Assembly (NCBI GenBank): GCA_934667845.1
Contig: CAKUMQ010000029.1
Location: 1-32,194 of the forward strand
Direction of reading: 5' to 3'
Length of the DNA stretch: 32,194 nucleotides
Source: an uncultured Eubacteriales bacterium
Lineage (GTDB): Bacteria > Bacillota > Clostridia > Oscillospirales > Acutalibacteraceae
Within the stretch, counting starts at the first letter, position 1; each line of letters starts with the position of its first letter. Positions 15,254-23,897 of this stretch are shown here, piece by piece. Below the pieces are notes generated by a model, which worked only from the letters and a program-made list of their open reading frames with translations, was not told where the DNA came from and ran no database searches. The position numbers were made by a program, and so were the translations under genes.

Positions 15254-16276
15254 ATGGAGCTGGGGGAACGCAGGCAGCAGGTTCTGCGCGCGGTGATCGA
15301 AACGTACATCCGCACCGGTGAGCCGATCGGCTCCAAGGCGGTGGTCGATCAGCTGGACAACGCCGTGTCCTCGGCGACCATCCGCAACGATATGGCGGAA
15401 CTTTCCGCGCGGGGCTATCTGTTTCAGCCGCACACTTCGGCGGGTCGTGTTCCGACTGCGGCGGCGTTTCGGGTGTACATTGACCATCTGATGCCGCGCC
15501 GCAGGCTGGACGAAAAGAGCCGCCGCGAGATCGACGGTATGCTGGAAGGGTGTTCCCGTGATCCGGAAAAACTGGTGGACACCGCGTCTAAAGCCTTGGC
15601 GGAGGAAACGCGCTGCGCTGCCGTATCGACAACGCCGTGGGAGCAGAACGCTACGGTGCAGCGGATCGAGCTGCTGGCTCTTTCGCCGCAGGTGACCACG
15701 ATCATTCTGATGACCGGCTCGGGCATTGTCCGCAGCCGTGTCGCCCGCTCCGACCGCGAAGTGCCTGCGGAATGGATGGCTCGTCTCTCTGACGAGCTCC
15801 AGCGCCGGTTTTGCGGCGTGCCGCTTGCGCAGATCGGCGCCGCCGACGCGCAGGGCGTGATGGCGGTCATGGGAGAATATGGCTTTGCCTGTCTGCCGCT
15901 CGTCTCCGCCTTTGTGGAGCTTGCCGCGGAGGCGGCACATTTTGAGCTGCTCCTCGCCGGTCAGTTCAATCTGCTGCGGCGGGATGATCTGACGCAGGAA
16001 AACGCCTACGGCATACTGCAGTTTTTGGCGCAGCGCGAGTCGCTTTCCCGCATGCTTTCCGCCCATTCCGGCGGGCTGCGTGTGGTGTTGGGTGAAGAAA
16101 GTCCGCGTCCTGAACTGACAGGCTCCGGGATCATCGTGACCCGCTATCGCGGCGGCGGAAGCGTCGGGTCGATCGGGCTGATCGGGCCGCTGCGGATGGA
16201 CTATGCGCGGCTGATCCCGCGCGTGGAATATTTTGCCGGGGCACTGGGCAGGATTCTGGAAGAGTTGACGGAATAA
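15254..16276 (+). CDS. hrcA: Heat-inducible transcription repressor HrcA
   Basis: A 340-residue repressor of normal family length. The N-terminal winged helix has LGERRQQVLRAVIETYI, the GEPIGSKAV turn, VSSATIRNDMAELSARGYL and the HTSAGRVPT wing; the remaining part is the GAF-like and inserted dimerisation domains, ending in YARLIPRVEYFAGALG. HrcA needs GroEL to fold actively, so it senses chaperone load. The start at 15254 is placed by GAGGTGA upstream; the open frame continues to 15212 but that would overlap the CIRCE element. It is the first gene of the operon it controls, 21 bases before grpE. Confidence 0.97.
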   Translation: MELGERRQQVLRAVIETYIRTGEPIGSKAVVDQLDNAVSSATIRNDMAELSARGYLFQPHTSAGRVPTAAAFRVYIDHLMPRRRLDEKSRREIDGMLEGCSRDPEKLVDTASKALAEETRCAAVSTTPWEQNATVQRIELLALSPQVTTIILMTGSGIVRSRVARSDREVPAEWMARLSDELQRRFCGVPLAQIGAADAQGVMAVMGEYGFACLPLVSAFVELAAEAAHFELLLAGQFNLLRRDDLTQENAYGILQFLAQRESLSRMLSAHSGGLRVVLGEESPRPELTGSGIIVTRYRGGGSVGSIGLIGPLRMDYARLIPRVEYFAGALGRILEELTE

Positions 16277-16297
16277 ACAAAACAGGAGGAACCCCTG

Positions 16298-16858
16298 ATG
16301 GAGGACAAAAAGAAAGAAGCGACAGCGGAAGAAGTGACTGCCGAGCCGGCCGCGGTGGAATCCGAACCGGCAGCCCCTGCGGCGAAGGAGAAAAAAGCCT
16401 CCCGCAGCCGCACGGCGGACGCTGCTAAGCTGGAAAAGCTGAAAAAAGAGCTTGAGGCAGAGCAGGACGCCTATAAGCGTGTTCTGGCGGAATATGCCAA
16501 CTATAAGCGCCGCACCGAAAAGGAAAAAGAGGATATCGGCGCGTTTACCCGTGCGGAGACGGTCAAGGCGCTGCTGCCCGCGCTCGATAACTTAGAGCGT
16601 GCCGTGGATGCGCCGGCGGGTGAGGAATACAAGACCGGCGTTGATATGACGATCCGCCAGCTCCGTGAGGCACTGCAAAAGCTGGGGCTTGAGGAGATCG
16701 AGGCGGACGGCGCACCGTTTGACCCCGAGGTGCACAACGCCGTGATGCGGGAGGACGCCGACGGTGTCGATCCCGAGACCGTGACGGCGGTATTCCAGAA
16801 GGGATACCGCATGGGCGACCGGATCCTCCGCCCCGCCATGGTAAAGGTAGCCAATTAA
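16298..16858 (+). CDS. grpE: GrpE, nucleotide exchange factor of DnaK
   Basis: A 186-residue cochaperone that releases ADP from DnaK. An acidic, low-complexity N terminus (about 1-45) is followed by the long coiled-coil helix (KLEKLKKELEAEQDAYKRVL, about 48-67, continuing through ANYKRRTEKEKEDI) and the compact beta domain, with the conserved AVMREDADGVDPETV and FQKGYRMGDRILRPAMVKVAN at the end. The start ATG follows AGGAGG, 21 bases after hrcA. dnaK begins 54 bases downstream. Confidence 0.97.
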   Translation: MEDKKKEATAEEVTAEPAAVESEPAAPAAKEKKASRSRTADAAKLEKLKKELEAEQDAYKRVLAEYANYKRRTEKEKEDIGAFTRAETVKALLPALDNLERAVDAPAGEEYKTGVDMTIRQLREALQKLGLEEIEADGAPFDPEVHNAVMREDADGVDPETVTAVFQKGYRMGDRILRPAMVKVAN

Positions 16859-16912
16859 AGTGACGATCACTTTTTGGAAATAAAGGTTGATAATCAATAG
16901 GAGGTAATAGAT

Positions 16913-18730
16913 ATGGCAAAGATCATCGGTATTGACTTGGGTACCACAAATTCCTGCGTGTCGGTTATTGAGGGCGGCGAAGCCGTCGTTATCCCCAATG
17001 CGGAGGGGGCGCGCACAACGCCGTCCGTTGTGGCGTTTAAAAAGGACGGCGAGCGTATCGTCGGACGCGTGGCAAAACAGCAGGCGGTCTCCAACCCCGA
17101 CCGCACCATTTCGTCTATCAAGCGTCAGATGGGTACGGCGCACAAGGTGACGATCGACGGTAAATCCTATACGCCGCAGGAGATTTCCGCCATGATCCTG
17201 GCGAAGCTGAAGCAGGATGCCGAGGCCTATCTGGGCGAGCCGGTCACGGAAGCGGTCATTACGGTTCCGGCGTATTTTACCGATGCGCAGCGGCAGGCGA
17301 CCAAGGACGCGGGCAAGATCGCCGGTCTGGATGTCAAGCGTATCATCAATGAGCCGACGGCGGCTGCTCTGGCTTACGGCATCGATAAGGAAGCCGACCA
17401 GAAGATCATGGTGTATGACCTCGGCGGCGGTACGTTCGATGTGTCCATCATTGAGATGGGCGACGGCGTGCAGGAGGTTCTGGCGACGGCGGGCAACAAC
17501 CGGCTCGGCGGCGATGACTTCGATCAGAAGATCGTTGACTGGATGATCGCGGGATTCAAGGCGGAAACCGGCGTTGATCTTTCTGCCGACAAAATGGCGC
17601 TGCAGCGTCTGCGCGAGGCGGCGGAAAAGGCCAAGATCGAGCTGTCCGGCATGACGACCAGCAATATCAACCTGCCGTTTATCACGGCGGATGCGACCGG
17701 CCCTAAGCACCTCGATATGACGCTGACCCGTGCCAAATTTAATGAGCTGACCGCCGATCTGGTCGAGGCGACCATGGGGCCTGTGCGTCAGGCGCTGTCC
17801 GACAGCGGTCTGTCCATCTCCCAGATCGACAAGGTGCTGATGGTCGGCGGCTCGTCCCGTATTCCCGCCGTGCAGGAGGCTGTGCAGAAGATCCTCGGCA
17901 AGGAGCCGTTTAAGGGCATTAACCCCGATGAGTGCGTCGCCATGGGCGCGGCGCTGCAGGGCGGTGTGCTCGGCGGCGAGGTCAAGGGCCTGCTGCTGCT
18001 GGATGTTACGCCGCTGTCGCTCGGCGTGGAGACCATGGGCGGTATCATGACCAAGGTCATCGAGCGCAACACGACCATCCCGACCAAAAAGAGCCAGGTG
18101 TTCTCCACCGCGGCGGACAATCAGCCGTCCGTGGATGTGCATGTTCTGCAGGGTGAGCGTGAGTTTGCCCGCGACAATAAGGAGCTCGGGCTGTTCCGTC
18201 TGGACGGCATCGCCCCGGCGCGCCGCGGTGTGCCGCAGATCGAGGTGACCTTTGATATCGATGCCAACGGTATCGTCAACGTCAGCGCCAAGGATCTCGG
18301 TACCGGTCACGAGCAGCATATCACCATCACCTCCAGCAGCAATATGAGCAAGGAGGATGTGGAGAAGGCTGTCCACGATGCCGAGCAGTATGCCGCTGAG
18401 GATAAGAAGAAACGCGAAAATGTGGACACGCGCAATGCGGCGGATCAGGCGGTCTATCAGTGCGAGAAGTCCATCGAGGAGCTGGGCGACAAGCTGGATG
18501 CCGGCGACAAGGCAGCGCTCCAGAGTAAGATCGACGCCTTGAAGGAAACCCTCAAGGGCGAGGATTATGACACGATGAAGGCGCAGCAGGAAGAGCTGAT
18601 GAAGGCTTTCTATGATATCTCGGCGAAGATCTATCAAGCCAATGCACCGCAGCAGGACGGCGCTGTTCCTCCGCAGGGAGATGCCGGTCAGGCGGGACCT
18701 GACGGCTACTACGACGGCGACGTAAAATAA
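16913..18730 (+). CDS. dnaK: Chaperone DnaK (Hsp70)
   Basis: A 605-residue Hsp70. The ATPase domain has IGIDLGTTNSCVSVIEGG (phosphate 1), the connect motifs and YDLGGGTFDVSII (phosphate 2), and the adenosine loop VGGSSRIPAVQE; the interdomain linker is LLLLDVTPLSLG. The substrate domain and helical lid follow. It lacks the 24-residue loop in the ATPase domain that Gram-negative DnaK has, as usual in Firmicutes, and ends with a short flexible Pro/Gly/Asp tail (PDGYYDGDVK). The ribosome site AGGAGG is well placed before the ATG. A hairpin without a T tract separates it from dnaJ. Confidence 0.99.
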   Translation: MAKIIGIDLGTTNSCVSVIEGGEAVVIPNAEGARTTPSVVAFKKDGERIVGRVAKQQAVSNPDRTISSIKRQMGTAHKVTIDGKSYTPQEISAMILAKLKQDAEAYLGEPVTEAVITVPAYFTDAQRQATKDAGKIAGLDVKRIINEPTAAALAYGIDKEADQKIMVYDLGGGTFDVSIIEMGDGVQEVLATAGNNRLGGDDFDQKIVDWMIAGFKAETGVDLSADKMALQRLREAAEKAKIELSGMTTSNINLPFITADATGPKHLDMTLTRAKFNELTADLVEATMGPVRQALSDSGLSISQIDKVLMVGGSSRIPAVQEAVQKILGKEPFKGINPDECVAMGAALQGGVLGGEVKGLLLLDVTPLSLGVETMGGIMTKVIERNTTIPTKKSQVFSTAADNQPSVDVHVLQGEREFARDNKELGLFRLDGIAPARRGVPQIEVTFDIDANGIVNVSAKDLGTGHEQHITITSSSNMSKEDVEKAVHDAEQYAAEDKKKRENVDTRNAADQAVYQCEKSIEELGDKLDAGDKAALQSKIDALKETLKGEDYDTMKAQQEELMKAFYDISAKIYQANAPQQDGAVPPQGDAGQAGPDGYYDGDVK

Positions 18731-18742
18731 AGCATCCGATGT

Positions 18743-18777
18743 TTGACGGGAACAGGCAGACGGTCTGTTCCCGTCAA
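18743..18777 (+). other. Hairpin between dnaK and dnaJ (processing or partial attenuation site)
   Basis: A perfect 13-bp stem (TTGACGGGAACAG / CTGTTCCCGTCAA) with a 9-base loop begins 12 bases after the dnaK stop. It lacks a T run, so it is probably not a full terminator; it could protect the 3' end of the dnaK message or lower dnaJ output. Confidence 0.75.
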
Positions 18778-18806
18778 GCCGGGTTTGGCGTGGAGAGGCT
18801 CACAGT

Positions 18807-19943
18807 ATGGCAGATAAACGAGATTTTTATGAGGTTCTGGGCGTTTCAAAGGGAGCGTCTGAGGATGAGATCAAAAAAGCATACCGTCAGATGGCGAAAA
18901 AGTATCACCCGGATCTGAATCCGGGCGATAAGGATGCGGAAATGCACTTCAAAGAGGTCAACGAGGCCTATGAGGTGCTTTCCAATCCCGAAAAGAAGGC
19001 GCGCTATGACCAATACGGTCATGCCGGTGTTGATCCGAACTTCGGTGCGGGTGGTTACGGCGGTGGCGGCGGCTTTGAGGATATCGACCTCGGCGATATT
19101 TTCTCCTCGTTTTTCGGCGGCGGCGGACGCCGCTCCGACCCGAACGCTCCCCGCCGCGGAAGCGATGCGACCGCCTCGGTGGTCATTTCCTTTGAGGAGT
19201 CCGCCAAGGGGTGTAAAAAACAGGTGTCGGTCACGCTGGTCGACCGCTGTCCCGATTGCGGCGGCAGTGGCGCCGCCAAGGGAACGGCGCCCAAGATCTG
19301 CCCGGTCTGCAACGGCACGGGACAGGAACGCCGCCAGCAGAGAACGCCATTTGGTGTGATACAGACTCAGGTGGTCTGTTCCCGCTGCCGCGGACGCGGG
19401 AAGATCATCGAGACGCCCTGTAAGGGCTGCGGCGGCACGGGGCACGTCCGCAGGAGCGTGCAGGTCGGCATCAATATTCCGGCTGGCATCGACGACGGAC
19501 AGGTGCTGTCCATCCGCGGACGCGGCAATGCGGGCAGCAACGGCGGTCCCGCGGGTGATCTGCAGGTGCAGGTGTCGGTGCGTCCGCACCCGCTGTTTGA
19601 GCGGGACGGCTTCAACATCTGGTTTGATCTGCCGCTGACCTTCGCCCAGGTGGCACTCGGTGACGAGGTGTCCATTCCGACACTGGACGGCAATGTGAAG
19701 TTTACAATCAAGGAGGGCACACAGCCCGGAGATATTCTGACGCTCAAGGGCAAAGGCTTTCCGTACCTCAACAGCCGCGGCTGCGGTGATGAGCTGGTGC
19801 GCGTGGTGGTCGAGGTGCCGAAAAATTTGTCCGCCGAGCAAAAGCAGCTGCTGTCTGCGTTTGAAGGGGCGACAGAGGACCGGAACTATCAGAAGCGCCG
19901 TTCGTTCCGCGATAAGATCAAGCGTGCATTCGGCGGAGAATAA
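18807..19943 (+). CDS. dnaJ: Chaperone DnaJ (Hsp40)
   Basis: A 378-residue class I J-protein that delivers substrates to DnaK and stimulates its ATPase. The J domain holds the HPD motif (KKYHPDLN, about residue 33); a Gly/Phe region follows (GGYGGGGGFEDID, SSFFGGGGRR). The zinc domain has all four CxxCxGxG repeats: CPDCGGSG, CPVCNGTG, CSRCRGRG and CKGCGGTG. The C-terminal substrate domains end in a basic tail. It is the last gene of the hrcA operon, ended by a strong terminator 10 bases after the stop. Confidence 0.99.
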   Translation: MADKRDFYEVLGVSKGASEDEIKKAYRQMAKKYHPDLNPGDKDAEMHFKEVNEAYEVLSNPEKKARYDQYGHAGVDPNFGAGGYGGGGGFEDIDLGDIFSSFFGGGGRRSDPNAPRRGSDATASVVISFEESAKGCKKQVSVTLVDRCPDCGGSGAAKGTAPKICPVCNGTGQERRQQRTPFGVIQTQVVCSRCRGRGKIIETPCKGCGGTGHVRRSVQVGINIPAGIDDGQVLSIRGRGNAGSNGGPAGDLQVQVSVRPHPLFERDGFNIWFDLPLTFAQVALGDEVSIPTLDGNVKFTIKEGTQPGDILTLKGKGFPYLNSRGCGDELVRVVVEVPKNLSAEQKQLLSAFEGATEDRNYQKRRSFRDKIKRAFGGE

Positions 19944-19953
19944 CTACAGTGTA

Positions 19954-19985
19954 AAAAAACGGAGGGCAGTTGCCCTCCGTTTTTT
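19954..19985. terminator. Bidirectional terminator between dnaJ and the Bce-type permease
   Basis: A 15-bp stem from A6-CGGAGGGCA and TGCCCTCCG-T6 around a very short loop. It has A and T tracts on both sides and serves convergent genes. Confidence 0.95.
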
Positions 19986-19989
19986 GTGG

Positions 19990-22023
19990 TCATTCTTTTT
20001 TTCCGCCGACAATGGCGCAGTAGGTGTTTGACGTCACCTTATACACCAGCGCATAGATCAGCGCAAATACCGCAAAGATGGCGGCGGTGACGCCGATCAT
20101 AAAGTGGACATTGCGGAACATGAACAGCTGAAGCAACTTCCAGATGATCGGGAAAGCAAAGGCGAGATGAACGCCGGAAAGGAGAAGGGGGAGGAAAAAC
20201 ACCGTCAGCACCTGAGAATTGACGGAACGGCGGATCTCCGCCTTGGTCATGCCGACCTTCTGCATGACAGAAAAACGCTTCTGATCCTCATACCCCTCTG
20301 AAATTTGTTTATAGTAGATGATCAGCACGGCGGCAAAAATGAAAACCACGCTGAGAAGAATACCGATGAAGAACAGCGCACCGTACAGCGCGTAAAATCC
20401 CTGTCGGTCGCTTTCACGGCAGCCTAATTGATAGGAATATCCGCCGTTCTCGTTGGGAATAACGATCTTATCCATATTTTTCTTGATCGCCGTATACGCC
20501 GCCATTTCCGCCTCGGCTCCGCCGGATACATCAAAGCTATAATACCATTTCGGCTCTAAGACCGAATCACCGACGTTATTCTGCATGTTTTGCAGCGGCT
20601 TTGTCAGGGCGACGGCGTCCCGCACAACTAAGGTGACGCAGGGAACGATCTGCTGCATCAGATAAGTCGGCAGCTGGATTTTCACTGCTTCGCCCTTCAC
20701 TTTCAGCGCCGCACATCCCTCTATCTCTATGCGGTCGGCTGAAAATGAAGTGCGGTAGCAGGAGATCAGACACTCATCGCCGGCGAGCGTGAGCGTTTCC
20801 CCGGTCAGACGGGTATAGTCATCCTGTGACAGGATATGCAGATAGCACAGGTTTTGCAAAACGGAGAGATCCAGAGTGGAATGCGCCTGCTGATCAGCCA
20901 AAAACTGATCGCCGGTCAGCAATCCCGCCAGCTCTATGGCATGCGACTCGTGGACATCGATCTGGTCGTCGACCAGATCGGAAACGGTGCGGCGCATGGC
21001 GGAAAAGGATCCTTCATTAAAATGCTCCATGTCCGGAAGCGTGACGCCGAGCGCTATGTCCTGCGGATAATTTTCCCTCAGCGTTACCTCGGCACCGGAA
21101 TACAGGCTGATGGTCGAGGACAGCATGACCAGAACAATCGTGATCAGCACGCAGATGGAGGCAAGTCCCGCGCCGTTGCGTTTCATGCGGTAGGTCATCG
21201 ACGAAACGGAGACAAAGTGGTTGGGCTTATAGTAATACGCCTTGTTTTTCTGCAGCAGACGGCAAAGTGCGACAGACCCGGATATAAACAGCAGATAGGT
21301 GGCGATGATGACCAGGATCACCGCAATCATAAACCAGAAAAGTGCCTCTAAGGGGTGCTTGATCGACAGGGCGATAGAATAGGCGACGCCGAGCAGGATA
21401 ATGCCGAGGCCGGTCGTGATCCAATTCGCCTTCGGCGCCTTTTCGCCCACATTTTCACTGCGGAGCAGCTCAAGCGGATCGCTTTTTCTGACCTTGATCA
21501 CGGAATTGATCAGCAGAAGGGCAAAAATACCGAGAAACAGCAGCGCCGTTTTACCGACCGAGCCGAAATCAATATACAGCGTATAGTTGACCGTTTCTTT
21601 CAGCAGGTTTACCATGCCAAGCTCGGCAAATTTGGAGAGGAGAATGCCGGCGATCAGCCCCGGTCCGATAGCAAGGCAGGCGGCGATCAGGTTTTCCCAC
21701 AGCATCAGACGACCGAGGTTGTGCTTATCCATGCCGAGCACGTTATACAGACCGAATTCGCGGTACCGCTGACGGATAATGAACGAGTTGGTGTAAAACA
21801 TAAAGATCACGGCAAACACGCTGACGACCACAATGCCGATCGGCAGCATGTAGCCGAGCACGCCGCCGCCCTTCATATGCTCGAGCATCTCCGAAGAGGC
21901 GAGGAAAAACAGAATATAGGTCATGGTGACCAACACGGCGCCGCTGAGGATATAGGGGAGGAACAGCCGTCGGTTTTTGCGGATGCCGTCAAGCGCGAGC
22001 TTCGGGAAAAAACTCAGCTTCAT
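19990..22023 (-). CDS. FtsX-like ABC transporter permease, BceB type
   Basis: A 677-residue permease of the peptide-antibiotic sensing and detoxification family (BceB/VraG). It starts MKLSFFPKLALDGIRKNRRL, typical of the group, and has membrane segments near residues 20-42, 58-78, 110-135, 155-172, 198-218, 228-255 and 290-312, then a large extracellular region (about 313-540) and three more segments (about 545-575, 605-630, 640-665). The large loop between segments 7 and 8 is the part that senses the antibiotic. The conserved cytoplasmic RQRYREFGLYNVLGMDKHNL lies near residue 90. The start overlaps the upstream ATPase gene by 4 bases. Likely ligands are cell-wall-active peptides such as bacitracin or lantibiotics; the actual one is unknown. 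Confidence 0.93.
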   Translation of the reverse strand: MKLSFFPKLALDGIRKNRRLFLPYILSGAVLVTMTYILFFLASSEMLEHMKGGGVLGYMLPIGIVVVSVFAVIFMFYTNSFIIRQRYREFGLYNVLGMDKHNLGRLMLWENLIAACLAIGPGLIAGILLSKFAELGMVNLLKETVNYTLYIDFGSVGKTALLFLGIFALLLINSVIKVRKSDPLELLRSENVGEKAPKANWITTGLGIILLGVAYSIALSIKHPLEALFWFMIAVILVIIATYLLFISGSVALCRLLQKNKAYYYKPNHFVSVSSMTYRMKRNGAGLASICVLITIVLVMLSSTISLYSGAEVTLRENYPQDIALGVTLPDMEHFNEGSFSAMRRTVSDLVDDQIDVHESHAIELAGLLTGDQFLADQQAHSTLDLSVLQNLCYLHILSQDDYTRLTGETLTLAGDECLISCYRTSFSADRIEIEGCAALKVKGEAVKIQLPTYLMQQIVPCVTLVVRDAVALTKPLQNMQNNVGDSVLEPKWYYSFDVSGGAEAEMAAYTAIKKNMDKIVIPNENGGYSYQLGCRESDRQGFYALYGALFFIGILLSVVFIFAAVLIIYYKQISEGYEDQKRFSVMQKVGMTKAEIRRSVNSQVLTVFFLPLLLSGVHLAFAFPIIWKLLQLFMFRNVHFMIGVTAAIFAVFALIYALVYKVTSNTYCAIVGGKKE

Positions 22024-22784
22024 TCGGTATCACCGCCTGTCGTCAGCATGGTCAGGGTGTCGGTGATCTTCTGATACAACTGCGAATCGGTGCTGTCACC
22101 GCGATAGATCTGGTGAAATACCTCGCCGTCCTTGATAAACAGTACGCGCGACGCATGGCTTGCGGCTTTGACGGAGTGCGTGACCATCAGAATCGTCTGA
22201 CCGGTTTTGTGGATTTCCGAAAACAGGCGCAAAAGCTCATCGGTAGAGCGGGAATCCAGCGCGCCGGTCGGCTCGTCCGCCAAGATCAGCTTCGGACCGG
22301 TGATCAATGCCCGGGCGACCGCCGCACGCTGTTTTTGACCGCCAGAGACCTCGTAGGGGTATTTTTTCAGCAGCGAGCGGATACCGAGCTGATCGGCGAT
22401 GGGAACTAATCGCCGGTGCATTTCCGCATACGGCTTTCCCGCCAGCACGAGCGGCAGGTAGATATTGTCCTCCAGCGTAAAGGTGTCCAAAAGGTTAAAA
22501 TCCTGAAAGACAAAGCCTAAATTATCCCGCCGGAAAGCGGCAGCCTGCGCCTCCTTGATTTTGGACAGATCGCTGCCGTCCAACAGAACAGAGCCGGATG
22601 TGGGCTTATCCAGCGCGGCCAAAATATTCAGAAGCGTTGTTTTGCCCGAACCGGACTCGCCCATGATGGCGACGTATTCTCCCGCCTCCACGTCAAACGA
22701 CACATTTTTCAGCGCCTCCACGCGGTTCCCGCCGAAACGGGTGGTGTAAATTTTCTGTACACCGTTTACCGATAGCATGCTCAT
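22020..22784 (-). CDS. ABC transporter ATP-binding protein, BceA type
   Basis: A 254-residue ATPase of the lipoprotein/antimicrobial-peptide exporter group. Walker A is GESGSGKTT, the Q-loop lies in LGFVFQDFNLL, the signature is VSGGQKQRAAVARALI, and Walker B with the catalytic Glu is LILADEPTGALD, followed by the switch His in MVTHS. It pairs with the permease, whose gene overlaps its end by 4 bases. The chosen start is the ATG at 22782-22784, ten bases after AGGAGG; a TTG two codons earlier, only four bases from that site, is an alternative. It is separated from the kinase gene by a 111-base gap with promoter-like and dyad sequences, so it may be induced separately by the response regulator. 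Confidence 0.94.
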   Translation of the reverse strand: MSMLSVNGVQKIYTTRFGGNRVEALKNVSFDVEAGEYVAIMGESGSGKTTLLNILAALDKPTSGSVLLDGSDLSKIKEAQAAAFRRDNLGFVFQDFNLLDTFTLEDNIYLPLVLAGKPYAEMHRRLVPIADQLGIRSLLKKYPYEVSGGQKQRAAVARALITGPKLILADEPTGALDSRSTDELLRLFSEIHKTGQTILMVTHSVKAASHASRVLFIKDGEVFHQIYRGDSTDSQLYQKITDTLTMLTTGGDTE

Positions 22785-22816
22785 GTTCAAATGACCTCCT
22801 TGTGGATCTTGCGCTT

Positions 22817-22891
22817 AGTATACCAAAAGGGGATCTGTATCGCCATAGGATCGGCTTACAAATCCCCCGGAAAATCTAACAGTTTTGTAAG
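22817..22891 (-). promoter_or_regulatory. Probable regulated promoter of the BceAB-type transporter genes, with inverted repeat
   Basis: On the minus strand a good -10 box TATACT (22817-22822) has only a poor -35 (TGGCGA) 17 bases upstream, as expected for an activated promoter. Further upstream is a perfect inverted repeat CTTACAAA / TTTGTAAG (22855-22862 and 22884-22891) with 21 bases between the arms, starting just after the kinase stop codon. It may be the response-regulator site. Confidence 0.5.
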
Positions 22892-22895
22892 AAGC

Positions 22896-23882
22896 TCACG
22901 TCTCGCTGCGGTATTTGAACAGGTCTATGGTAATTTTCGTGCCGACATCCACGGCGGATTCGGCGGTAATGGTATGCCCAAGCCGCGTGCAGATGCGCTT
23001 GCACAGATACAGACCGATGCCGCTCGCTCTCCGGTCGGCACGGCCGTTATAGCCTGTAAACCCGTTTTCAAAAATGCGCGGCAGATCCTCCGGCGCGATC
23101 CCGATTCCCGTGTCACGGATACACAGCCGCTTTTCCGGTTCCTCTGTGATCGTGATGGTACCGCTTTTCGTATATTTGAGCGCATTGGACAGAACCTGTT
23201 CGATTACAAAAGAGAGCCATTTTTCATCGGTGATCACGGTGTCGTGCAGCGGTTCATAGACAAGCGTCAGCTTGCGCCGGATAAACTCGCCGGCATATTT
23301 TTTTACCGCCTGACGGACGATGGCATCCAGATCGTATTCGCGGAACACATAGTCGGTGCTCGCGCTGTCGAGGCGCAGAAAGGTCAATACCATCTCCGCA
23401 TATTGCTCCACACGGAACAGGTCGGCAGAGAGTGTGCGCGACAGGGCGGAATCCTCATTTTGCAGATGCAGCCGCATGGAGGCGATCGGCGTTTTGATCT
23501 GATGCGCCCAGACAGTATAGTAGTCGATCATGTCGGCATAGCGCCTGCTCTGCTCGGTGCGATAGACGCGCTGCTCCTCACAGAGCAGACGGATGATCTG
23601 CTGATAATCCGCTTCTGCCGCTGTATCTGCCGAGGGGAATTCCGCTTCCCCGGCATCAGCCAGTGTGCCGATGCGGCAAAGCAGCGCGTGCCGTTTCCGC
23701 GCGCGGAGATACCCGCCGGTCAAAAAAATGCAGCCCAACACGAGACAGAGCAGCACAGGGTAGAGCACGGCCTCGGCAGGCAGGTGATACAGGGTAAAGG
23801 AGAGCCGGAAAATCAGAAAAAACAGCAGAAATGCCGCAAGAACACACCGCTTTTGCCTGATATAGACCGCAAACTGTTTCAT
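22896..23882 (-). CDS. Intramembrane-sensing histidine kinase, BceS type
   Basis: A 328-residue kinase with two membrane helices close together (about 13-34 and 39-58) and almost no extracellular loop, the mark of BceS-like kinases that sense through their ABC partner. The H box is WAHQIKTPIASMRLH, with the phosphorylated His127; the N box is VLSNALKYTKSG, and the G boxes include IRDTGIGIAPEDLPRIFENGF and ASGIGLYLCKRI. The start follows a weak GCGGGG ribosome site 15 bases after the response regulator gene. The transporter genes downstream complete the four-gene module. Confidence 0.95.
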   Translation of the reverse strand: MKQFAVYIRQKRCVLAAFLLFFLIFRLSFTLYHLPAEAVLYPVLLCLVLGCIFLTGGYLRARKRHALLCRIGTLADAGEAEFPSADTAAEADYQQIIRLLCEEQRVYRTEQSRRYADMIDYYTVWAHQIKTPIASMRLHLQNEDSALSRTLSADLFRVEQYAEMVLTFLRLDSASTDYVFREYDLDAIVRQAVKKYAGEFIRRKLTLVYEPLHDTVITDEKWLSFVIEQVLSNALKYTKSGTITITEEPEKRLCIRDTGIGIAPEDLPRIFENGFTGYNGRADRRASGIGLYLCKRICTRLGHTITAESAVDVGTKITIDLFKYRSET

Positions 23883-23897
23883 AGGTTTATCCCCGCT

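Noticed and set aside
16592..18637. Open frame of 681 residues on the minus strand
   Set aside because: Antisense to grpE and dnaK in the matching codon phase; no ribosome site and no family signal.
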